Assembly (NCBI GenBank): GCA_035556395.1
Contig: DATMFB010000089.1
Location: 1-17,412 of the forward strand
Direction of reading: 5' to 3'
Source of the DNA: 73-13 sp035556395
GTDB lineage: Bacteria > Actinomycetota > Actinomycetes > Actinomycetales > Microbacteriaceae
Length of the DNA stretch: 17,412 nt
Below the pieces are notes generated by a model. That model was not told the origin of the DNA, made no database searches, and saw only the letters and a list, made by a program, of their open reading frames with translations. A program made the position numbers and the translations under genes. Shown in pieces: positions 12,682 through 17,412 of this stretch (position 1 is the first letter of the stretch; the number at the start of each line of letters is the position of its first letter).

Positions 12682-13753
12682 CCGGGTACAGCAGCTCCTC
12701 GGCATCGATGCCCCGATCGTCCTCGGGGCGTTCGGGGGCCTGTCGTCCGTCGAGCTCACCGCCGAGGTCAGCGAGCTCGGCGGGCTCGGGAGCCACGGCC
12801 TCTACGGCTACTCGGCCCAGCGGATCCGCGAGGCGGCCGAGGCGATCCGCTTCGTCACCGCACGTCCGTTCGCGCTCAACCTCTGGCTGCCGACCGGCGA
12901 CGAGATCGAGCCGATCGACGCGGAGTTCGACGCCGGCTTCGAGGCCGCGACCACGGCGGTGGCGGGACTCTACGACGAGCTCACGATCAGCGTCCCGCCC
13001 CTGCCCGCCCATTTCCTGCCCGACTTCGACGAGCAGCTCGATGCCGTCATCGAAGCGCGACCCGCGGCGCTCAGCCTCGTCTACGGGGTCCCGTCGGCCG
13101 AGCTCGTGTCGCGGGCGCACACGGCGGGGATCCGGGTCCTCGGCACCGCGACCACCGTCGACGAGGCGATCGCGCTCGAGGCGGGCGGCGTCGATGCGAT
13201 CGTCGCGACCGGCTTCGAGGCCGCCGGCCACCGCGTCTCATTCCTGCGGCCCGCCGAGGAGTCGCTCGTCGGCACCTTCGCCCTCGTGCCGCAGGTCGTC
13301 GACGCGGTCGGCGTGCCCGTCATCGCGGCCGGGGGCATCGCCGATCGCCGGGGCGTCGCCGCCGCCTTCGCGCTCGGCGCCGACGCCGTCCAGGTCGGCA
13401 CCGCATTCCTGCGCACCAGGCGGTCCGCGGCGACCTCCGCGCATCGCGAGGCGATCGCGACAACCCCGGCCCACGGCACGGTCCTCACCCGCGCGATGAG
13501 CGGGCGTCTCGCCCGCGGCGCTCCGAACCGCGCCGTTCGCACCATCGAGGCGCAGGACGCCATCGCGCGATTCCCCGCGCAGAACTGGCTCACCGGTCAG
13601 TTCCGCGCGGAGGCCGCGCGCCGCGGGATCGGCGAGCTCCTGTCGCTCTGGCTCGGGCAGGGCGCGCCGCTCGCGCGGTCCGAGGACGCCGGCGAGGTGC
13701 TCCAGGAGCTCCTCGCGGGGGTGCCTCGCGCCTCGGCGCCGGACGGTCAGTGA
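12659..13753 (+). CDS. Nitronate monooxygenase-like FMN protein
   Basis: A TIM-barrel FMN protein of 364 residues in the nitronate monooxygenase (2-nitropropane dioxygenase) family, which oxidises toxic nitronates; FabK-type reductases share the fold. Key features are GFEAAGH (185-191) with candidate catalytic His191, and the FMN-phosphate motif AAGGIAD (223-229) followed by GADAVQVGTAFL (240-251). The ATG at 12659 with GAGAGG just upstream is chosen; the open frame continues upstream to 12596 but overlaps the zinc-ribbon gene in another frame and reads as Arg/Pro-rich noise. The actual substrate is uncertain. Its stop overlaps the converging exporter gene by 7 nt. Confidence 0.85.
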   Translation: MTTLSRDNRVQQLLGIDAPIVLGAFGGLSSVELTAEVSELGGLGSHGLYGYSAQRIREAAEAIRFVTARPFALNLWLPTGDEIEPIDAEFDAGFEAATTAVAGLYDELTISVPPLPAHFLPDFDEQLDAVIEARPAALSLVYGVPSAELVSRAHTAGIRVLGTATTVDEAIALEAGGVDAIVATGFEAAGHRVSFLRPAEESLVGTFALVPQVVDAVGVPVIAAGGIADRRGVAAAFALGADAVQVGTAFLRTRRSAATSAHREAIATTPAHGTVLTRAMSGRLARGAPNRAVRTIEAQDAIARFPAQNWLTGQFRAEAARRGIGELLSLWLGQGAPLARSEDAGEVLQELLAGVPRASAPDGQ

Positions 13754-14076
13754 CCCGCGTCGCTGACGAGCTTCAGCCCGATGACGCAGCCGACGAGCCC
13801 GATCACGAGCAGCACCTTGACGAGCCCGACCGGCTCGGCGCCGCTGACCATCGCCACGACGACCGTGAGCGCCGCACCGATGCCCACCCACACGGCATAG
13901 GCGGTCCCCGTCGGGATCTCGCGCATCGCGTAGGCGAGCCCCACCATGCTCACGATGAGGGCCGCGCCGAAGACGACCGACGGCCACAACCGGGTGAATC
14001 CGGCCGACATGCCGAGCGCGGTGGCCCAGACGGCCTCCAGGACGCCGGACGCGATGAGGACGATCCAGGACAGCAT
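13747..14076 (-). CDS. sugE: Small multidrug resistance family exporter, guanidinium (Gdx/SugE) type
   Basis: A four-helix dual-topology membrane transporter of 109 residues. Glu14 in VLEAVW is the proton/substrate-coupling residue. The Gdx subtype is suggested by SWIVL at the start, GFTRLWPSV (26-34) and GTAYAVWVGIG (57-67), which track the E. coli Gdx (SugE) sequence as I know it. Gdx proteins export guanidinium in exchange for protons. The ATG at 14076 has GGAG 6 nt upstream; a TTG six codons earlier is less likely. I looked for a guanidine riboswitch upstream and saw none. Gdx genes often come in pairs in some species, but only one is here, so a homodimer is expected. Confidence 0.88.
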   Translation of the reverse strand: MLSWIVLIASGVLEAVWATALGMSAGFTRLWPSVVFGAALIVSMVGLAYAMREIPTGTAYAVWVGIGAALTVVVAMVSGAEPVGLVKVLLVIGLVGCVIGLKLVSDAGH

Positions 14077-14158
14077 GACCCGCTCCAACGGCAAGTCTTG
14101 TCGTCCACCGGGTACTTGACCGTCGTCCGGGAGCCGTCCGTGCGGGGGCTCGTCCTCA

Positions 14159-14183
14159 GTCTGCCCGGCGTGGCTGGGCAGAC
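14159..14183 (-). terminator. 8-bp hairpin downstream of the F420-type reductase gene
   Basis: GTCTGCCC (14159-14166) and GGGCAGAC (14176-14183) pair perfectly around a 9-nt loop, 20 bp beyond the stop of the reductase gene and upstream of the exporter on the same strand. It is likely a terminator separating the two, but no T-run follows. It may instead be part of the exporter leader. Confidence 0.45.
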
Positions 14184-14202
14184 GCTGCGCAACTAGTCGA
14201 TG

Positions 14203-14697
14203 TCACTCGCGCGCGGCGCCATCGCGTTCCTCGTCGCCCGTCAGGATGCGAAACACCGGGAAGCCGGACGCGACGGCGAGGATCTCCTCGTCGGAGGACT
14301 TGACCGAGAGCCCCTCGAAGAAGGCGCCGACCTCCCACGCCCATTCCTTGAGGTACGCGCGGATGATCGGCAGCTTCTGCGCGCCCGGCACTTCGACGAC
14401 GGCGAACGCCAGCCGCTCGCGTCCCGTGATGAGCGCCCCGCCACCCGCGACGCGGATGTTGCGCACCCATTCGGTCTCGCCTCGCGGCGCGAGCAGGTAG
14501 CGCTCGCCGTCCAGGCGAAGCGGATTGACCGGCGTGGTGCGCGGCTCGCCCGACTTGCGCCCGCGGACCTCGAGCACCGCGGCGCCCTTGAGGCCGAGAC
14601 CGCGACGTGCGAGCCAGCCGACGATCGGGTTGAAGATGCGATTCGTGAACCAGCCGGGCTTGATGTAGCGGCGGGGCACGGCCGGATCGGCGGGCAT
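14203..14697 (-). CDS. Deazaflavin (F420)-dependent nitroreductase family protein
   Basis: A 164-residue split-barrel protein of the DDN/DUF385 family, whose members use reduced F420 (or bind other flavins or lipids) for cytoplasmic reductions. The diagnostic block is LEVRGRKSGEPRTTPV (about 42-57), followed by WVRNIRVAGGG, and an amphipathic start YIKPGWFTNRIFNPIVGWLA. The ATG at 14697 is taken; a much longer open frame upstream is antisense to the crotonase gene. The 34-bp gap to that divergent gene must hold both promoters. No F420-synthesis genes are in view, so cofactor use is inferred from family alone. Confidence 0.85.
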   Translation of the reverse strand: MPADPAVPRRYIKPGWFTNRIFNPIVGWLARRGLGLKGAAVLEVRGRKSGEPRTTPVNPLRLDGERYLLAPRGETEWVRNIRVAGGGALITGRERLAFAVVEVPGAQKLPIIRAYLKEWAWEVGAFFEGLSVKSSDEEILAVASGFPVFRILTGDEERDGAARE

Positions 14698-14718
14698 GGT
14701 CCATTGTCCACCCGCGAG

Positions 14719-14724
14719 TAGCAT
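14719..14724 (+). promoter_or_regulatory. Putative -10 element (TAGCAT) of the crotonase gene
   Basis: TAGCAT ends 7 nt before the GTG at 14732; no SD is present. It supports the GTG start over the in-frame ATG at 14696, which would lie upstream of the promoter and overlap the divergent gene. Confidence 0.45.
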
Positions 14725-14731
14725 CGGGCCC

Positions 14732-15478
14732 GTGAGCGACCACGATCTCGTCCGGATCAGCACGTCGGGTGCGACCCGGCTGATCGTGCTCGACCGACCC
14801 GACAAGCGCAACGCCCTCACCCGGGCGATGTACGCGACGCTGTCCGAGGCGATCCGCGAGGCGGACGCCGATGAGTCGATCGCCTCCGTCGTCCTCTCGG
14901 GCGAGGGCAAGGGGTTCTGCGCCGGCAACGACCTCGTCGACTTCCTCGAGGATCCGCCGACGGGCGAGGACTCGTCCGTCTTCCGATTCCTGCGCACGCT
15001 CATCGAGGTGCGGGTCCCGCTCATCGCCGCGGTGCACGGCGACTGCGTCGGGATCGGCGCGACCATGCTCCTGCACTGCGACTTCGTCGTCGCGGACGAG
15101 AGCGCCGTGCTGTCGTTCCCGTTCGTCGCCCTCGGCCTCGTCCCCGAGGCCGCGAGCAGCCTGCTGCTCCCCCGCATAGCGGGCCAGCGGCTCGCGGCGG
15201 AACTGCTGCTGCTCGGTCAGCCGGTCGCGTCGCGCGCCGCGCTCGAGGCCGGCCTCCTGACGAACGTCGTGCCGGCCGGCGGGCAGGTCCACGCGGCGCT
15301 CGCGCTCGCCTCCCGGCTCGCCGCGCTCCCCCGAGAGGCGGTCCGGGCGACCCGGGGCCTGCTGCACACGCCCGACGAGGCGCCGGCCGATCGGATGCGC
15401 CGCGAGGCGGACCTCTTCGTCGAGCGGCTCGCATCGCCGGAGTTCGCCGAGCTCGCGAAGCGGGCGCTCGGGCGCTGA
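14732..15478 (+). CDS. Crotonase-family protein (enoyl-CoA hydratase/isomerase)
   Basis: A 248-residue acyl-CoA enzyme of the crotonase superfamily. The oxyanion-hole segments are GFCAGND (61-67) and HGDCVGIG (102-109). The two glutamates of classical hydratases (Glu144/Glu164 in the rat enzyme) align, by my reading, with Thr111 and Phe131, so it lacks both. Instead Glu139 in FPFVALGLVPEAASS sits where delta3,delta2-enoyl-CoA isomerases such as yeast Eci1 place their catalytic glutamate. It is therefore more likely an isomerase-type enzyme than a hydratase, though databases would probably label it hydratase. The pathway would be beta-oxidation of unsaturated acyl chains; no other fatty-acid genes are adjacent. 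The start is the GTG 7 nt after a -10-like element. Confidence 0.88.
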   Translation: MSDHDLVRISTSGATRLIVLDRPDKRNALTRAMYATLSEAIREADADESIASVVLSGEGKGFCAGNDLVDFLEDPPTGEDSSVFRFLRTLIEVRVPLIAAVHGDCVGIGATMLLHCDFVVADESAVLSFPFVALGLVPEAASSLLLPRIAGQRLAAELLLLGQPVASRAALEAGLLTNVVPAGGQVHAALALASRLAALPREAVRATRGLLHTPDEAPADRMRREADLFVERLASPEFAELAKRALGR

Positions 15479-15501
15479 ACGCGCGAGTCGGTGGTCATGG
15501 C

Positions 15502-15507
15502 TACGCT
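15502..15507 (+). promoter_or_regulatory. Putative -10 element (TACGCT) of the TfoX-domain gene
   Basis: TACGCT ends 6 nt before the ATG at 15514, with no SD, again in the position expected for leaderless transcription. Confidence 0.45.
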
Positions 15508-15513
15508 CTCGCC

Positions 15514-15888
15514 ATGGCAACGACCCCGGCGCAACTCGCCGCGATCCTCGAACGGCTCGCGCCCCTGCCGGTGACCGCACGCAGCATGTTCGGCGAGTAC
15601 GCGCTGTATCTCGACGGCAGGATCCCAGCGTTCGTCACCGACGGCGTGCTCGGACTCAAGATCACCGACTATGCGGACGAGCGCCTCACGCCCGACCTCC
15701 GCGGACCGATCTATCCGGGGTCGAAGGACTACTGGCGGATTCCCGCGAGCCTGCTCGATGACGAGGACTGGATCCGCGAGGCGATCACCGAGACGACGGC
15801 GCTCGTCCCGCCGCCGAAGCCGAGGCGGCCAGGCGGCAGTCGTAGCGCTGCCGGTCGGGCCAGCGGAGATCCGGGTCGCGAGCGCTGA
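15514..15888 (+). CDS. TfoX N-terminal domain protein
   Basis: A 124-residue protein with the TfoX/Sxy N-terminal domain: ITARSMFGEY-like segment (VTARSMFGEYALYLDG, 20-35), the strand AFVTDGVLGLKI, and YWRIPASLLDD (73-83) toward the end. In Haemophilus TfoX activates competence genes, but stand-alone N-terminal-domain proteins like this are common in bacteria without known competence and have no clear function. The last 25 or so residues (PPPKPRRPGG onward) are low-complexity and may be a disordered tail. This stretch overlaps an antisense frame discussed in the findings. Confidence 0.82.
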   Translation: MATTPAQLAAILERLAPLPVTARSMFGEYALYLDGRIPAFVTDGVLGLKITDYADERLTPDLRGPIYPGSKDYWRIPASLLDDEDWIREAITETTALVPPPKPRRPGGSRSAAGRASGDPGRER

Positions 15889-16008
15889 TCGAGCGCTCGA
15901 GCGCGGTGAGCGTCCGGATCATCGGAACAGTATCGCCTCATACCGAGGTCGGACCCCCGGGCGTGCAGAACCCGACCGTGGGACGATGCGCAGGCCGCGC
16001 AGGACTCA

Positions 16009-16014
16009 TAGCGT
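16009..16014 (+). promoter_or_regulatory. Putative -10 element (TAGCGT) of the ABC exporter operon
   Basis: TAGCGT ends 7 nt before the ATG at 16022. GGAAG within the intervening bases could also be a very close SD. Together they favour this ATG; the open frame extending upstream to 15671 crosses the TfoX gene and is not used. Confidence 0.45.
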
Positions 16015-16021
16015 GGAAGCC

Positions 16022-16933
16022 ATGATCGAAATCGAGAATCTGAGCAAGCGGTACGGTCCGAAGCTCGCGGTGGACGACATCTCGTTCACGGTGCAGCCGG
16101 GCATCGTCACCGGCTTCCTCGGCCCGAACGGCGCGGGCAAGTCCACCACCATGCGGATGATCGTCGGGCTCGACCGCCCGACCTCCGGTCGCGCGACGGT
16201 CAACGGCAAGCCCTATGCCGGCCATCGCGATCCGCTTCGACAGGTCGGGGCGCTCCTCGAGGCCAAGGCCGTCCACACCGGACGCAGCGCCTACAACCAT
16301 CTGCTCGCGCTCGCCGCGACCCACTCGATCCCCAAGCCCCGGGTCCACGAGGTCATCGAGATGACCGGTCTGGAGAAGGTCGCCGCGAAGCGAGTCGGCG
16401 GCTTCTCGCTCGGCATGGGGCAGCGCCTCGGCATCGCCGCCGCGCTGCTCGGCGACCCGCAGACGCTGATTCTCGACGAGCCGGTCAACGGTCTCGACCC
16501 CGACGGCGTGCTCTGGGTCCGGCAGCTCACCCGCTACCTCGCCGCCCAGGGACGGACCGTCTTCCTGTCCAGCCACCTGATGAGCGAGATGGCGCTCACA
16601 GCCGACCACGTCATCATCCTCGGGCGCGGGAGGGTCCTCGCCGATGCGCCGATCGAGGAGCTGACCGGCCGCGCGGGCGCGAGCCGGGTGACCGTGCGCA
16701 CGCCCTCGCCCCAGCAGCTCATCGACGCGATCACGGGGCCGGACGTCGCGGTCACGCACCTGCCTGACGGCGCGCTGTCGATCGCGGGTCTCGACGCGCA
16801 GGCGATCGGGGATGCGGCGTTCAGAGCGGGAGTAGCGTTGCACGAGCTCGCGCCGGTGCGCGGGAGCCTCGAACAGGCCTACCTCGAGCTGACGCAGGAC
16901 GAGGTCGAGTACAAGTCGGAGGTGGCAGCCTGA
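16022..16933 (+). CDS. ABC transporter ATP-binding protein (ABC-2 exporter type)
   Basis: The 303-residue ATPase of an ABC-2-type exporter. All nucleotide motifs are present: Walker A GPNGAGKST (34-42), signature FSLGMGQR (128-135) with LSGGQ replaced by LGMGQ, Walker B LILDEP (149-154), D-loop NGLDP and H-loop His185. The C-terminal extension (about 215-303) is typical of drug- and lantibiotic-exporting systems of the DrrA/BcrA kind. Its stop overlaps the ATG of the permease by 1 nt (TGATG), so the two act as a pair. The substrate cannot be inferred; no two-component system or regulator is in view upstream. Confidence 0.92.
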   Translation: MIEIENLSKRYGPKLAVDDISFTVQPGIVTGFLGPNGAGKSTTMRMIVGLDRPTSGRATVNGKPYAGHRDPLRQVGALLEAKAVHTGRSAYNHLLALAATHSIPKPRVHEVIEMTGLEKVAAKRVGGFSLGMGQRLGIAAALLGDPQTLILDEPVNGLDPDGVLWVRQLTRYLAAQGRTVFLSSHLMSEMALTADHVIILGRGRVLADAPIEELTGRAGASRVTVRTPSPQQLIDAITGPDVAVTHLPDGALSIAGLDAQAIGDAAFRAGVALHELAPVRGSLEQAYLELTQDEVEYKSEVAA

Positions 16934-17412
16934 TGACGACCGCGATTCTTTCCACCGCGACCCCCGTCACGGGTCGGCTCAGCGCCGCCGGGATCATCCG
17001 CTCGGAGTGGATCAAGCTGCGCACCGTGCGCTCGACGCTGTGGTGCTACGGACTGCTCGTCCTGCTCATCGTCGGCGTCGGCGTCCTCATCGCGAGCCTC
17101 AGCGACTTCGGCGGCGGCACGGTCGCCGGCGAGAGCGCTCGGTCGATCGTCGTCGGGATGAACACGGCCGGCCTCAACATCGCCGTGCTCATCGTCGCCG
17201 TCCTCGGCTCCCTCATCATCACGGGCGAGTACTCGACGGGCATGATCCGCTCGACCTTCGGCGCCGTCCCCCACCGGACCGGGGCGCTCGCGGCGAAGGC
17301 CGTCGTGCTCGCGGCGACCACCTTCGTCGCGACATCGGTCGGTCTCTGGCTCTCCGCGCTCGTGACCTGGCCGATCCTCGCTTCCAAGGGCGTCGAGGTG
17401 CAGCTCGGGGAC
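16933..17412 (+). CDS. ABC-2 type permease, N-terminal part (runs off the right edge)
   Basis: A frame open from the ATG at 16933 to the end of the window (160 codons shown). After a polar start, IIRSEWIKLRTVRSTLW (21-37) is the cytoplasmic lead-in typical of ABC-2 permeases. Then come a transmembrane segment (about 38-55), an external loop, a second hydrophobic segment (about 81-96) ending ITGEYSTGMIRSTFGAVP, and a third (about 122-140). The ITGEYSTGMIR motif is common in actinobacterial ABC-2 permeases that partner DrrA-like ATPases. GGAGGT (16918-16923) lies 9 nt before the ATG inside the ATPase gene. The C-terminal helices lie beyond the window. Confidence 0.9.
   Translation, partial: MTTAILSTATPVTGRLSAAGIIRSEWIKLRTVRSTLWCYGLLVLLIVGVGVLIASLSDFGGGTVAGESARSIVVGMNTAGLNIAVLIVAVLGSLIITGEYSTGMIRSTFGAVPHRTGALAAKAVVLAATTFVATSVGLWLSALVTWPILASKGVEVQLGD

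Noticed and set aside
14077..14202. Possible guanidine-II riboswitch before the Gdx-type gene
   Set aside because: ACGA occurs several times, but the flanking bases do not form the paired G-C stems needed for ACGR tetraloops.
14156..15580. Long minus-strand frames through the crotonase gene, including a 5' extension of the F420-type reductase
   Set aside because: The extension is antisense to the crotonase and reads as low-complexity. The reductase domain starts just after the ATG at 14697.
15671..16021. Upstream extension of the ABC ATPase reading frame
   Set aside because: It crosses the TfoX gene in another frame. ABC domains start within a few residues of the ATG at 16022, which has a -10-like element before it.

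Overview
This is a GC-rich window (codons end mostly in G or C) that reads as an ordinary stretch of an actinobacterial chromosome. Protein flavours point to the family Microbacteriaceae: a HemA with a GTGNYA nucleotide loop, a DUF222/HNH protein, a CPH-type copper ATPase with a YHS domain, an F420-type reductase, and many promoter motifs placed for leaderless transcription. That assignment is inference from gene content. I see no rRNA, tRNA, IS element, prophage or CRISPR array.

Layout, left to right. (1) 1-3213: the 3' part of hemA, a Tat-exported lipoprotein multicopper oxidase, a GNAT acetyltransferase translationally coupled to it, and an unlisted 37-residue membrane mini-protein. (2) 3207-4586, minus: a DUF222/HNH nuclease-like protein. 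(3) 4663-7481: a copper-resistance operon with a CsoR-type operator, a P1B-3 ATPase with a YHS domain and a very His-rich N-terminus, an overlapping csoR, and a 13-bp hairpin that contains the csoR stop codon. The multicopper oxidase upstream probably serves the same copper/oxidative biology but is not in this operon. (4) 7502-8533: cold-shock protein gene with a hairpin next to its ribosome site, a possible tiny ORF, and a dienelactone-hydrolase-like protein.

(5) 8566-12106, all minus: read in transcription order, a flavin-reductase-like protein, a group III truncated haemoglobin, a Rieske ferredoxin overlapping it, a SufR-like HTH regulator with three C-terminal cysteines, then NADP-glutamate dehydrogenase. 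The first four look like a redox or nitric-oxide/oxygen response module, and this is the most interesting part of the window. A nested dyad lies at the globin promoter and an 11-bp palindrome lies in front of the flavin reductase. (6) 12179-13753: DUF488 protein, an unlisted 47-residue zinc-ribbon protein, and a nitronate-monooxygenase-like flavoprotein, all overlapping. (7) 13747-14697, minus: an SMR exporter of the Gdx/SugE type and an F420-type reductase. (8) 14732-17412: crotonase-family protein, TfoX N-terminal-domain protein, and an ABC-2 exporter (ATPase plus truncated permease).

A recurring theme is a TANNNT hexamer ending 6-7 nt before the start codon of at least seven genes. This fits leaderless mRNAs, and in two cases (crotonase, ABC ATPase) it supports a shorter start than the longest open frame. 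Genes with good Shine-Dalgarno sequences are mostly the internal, coupled ones.
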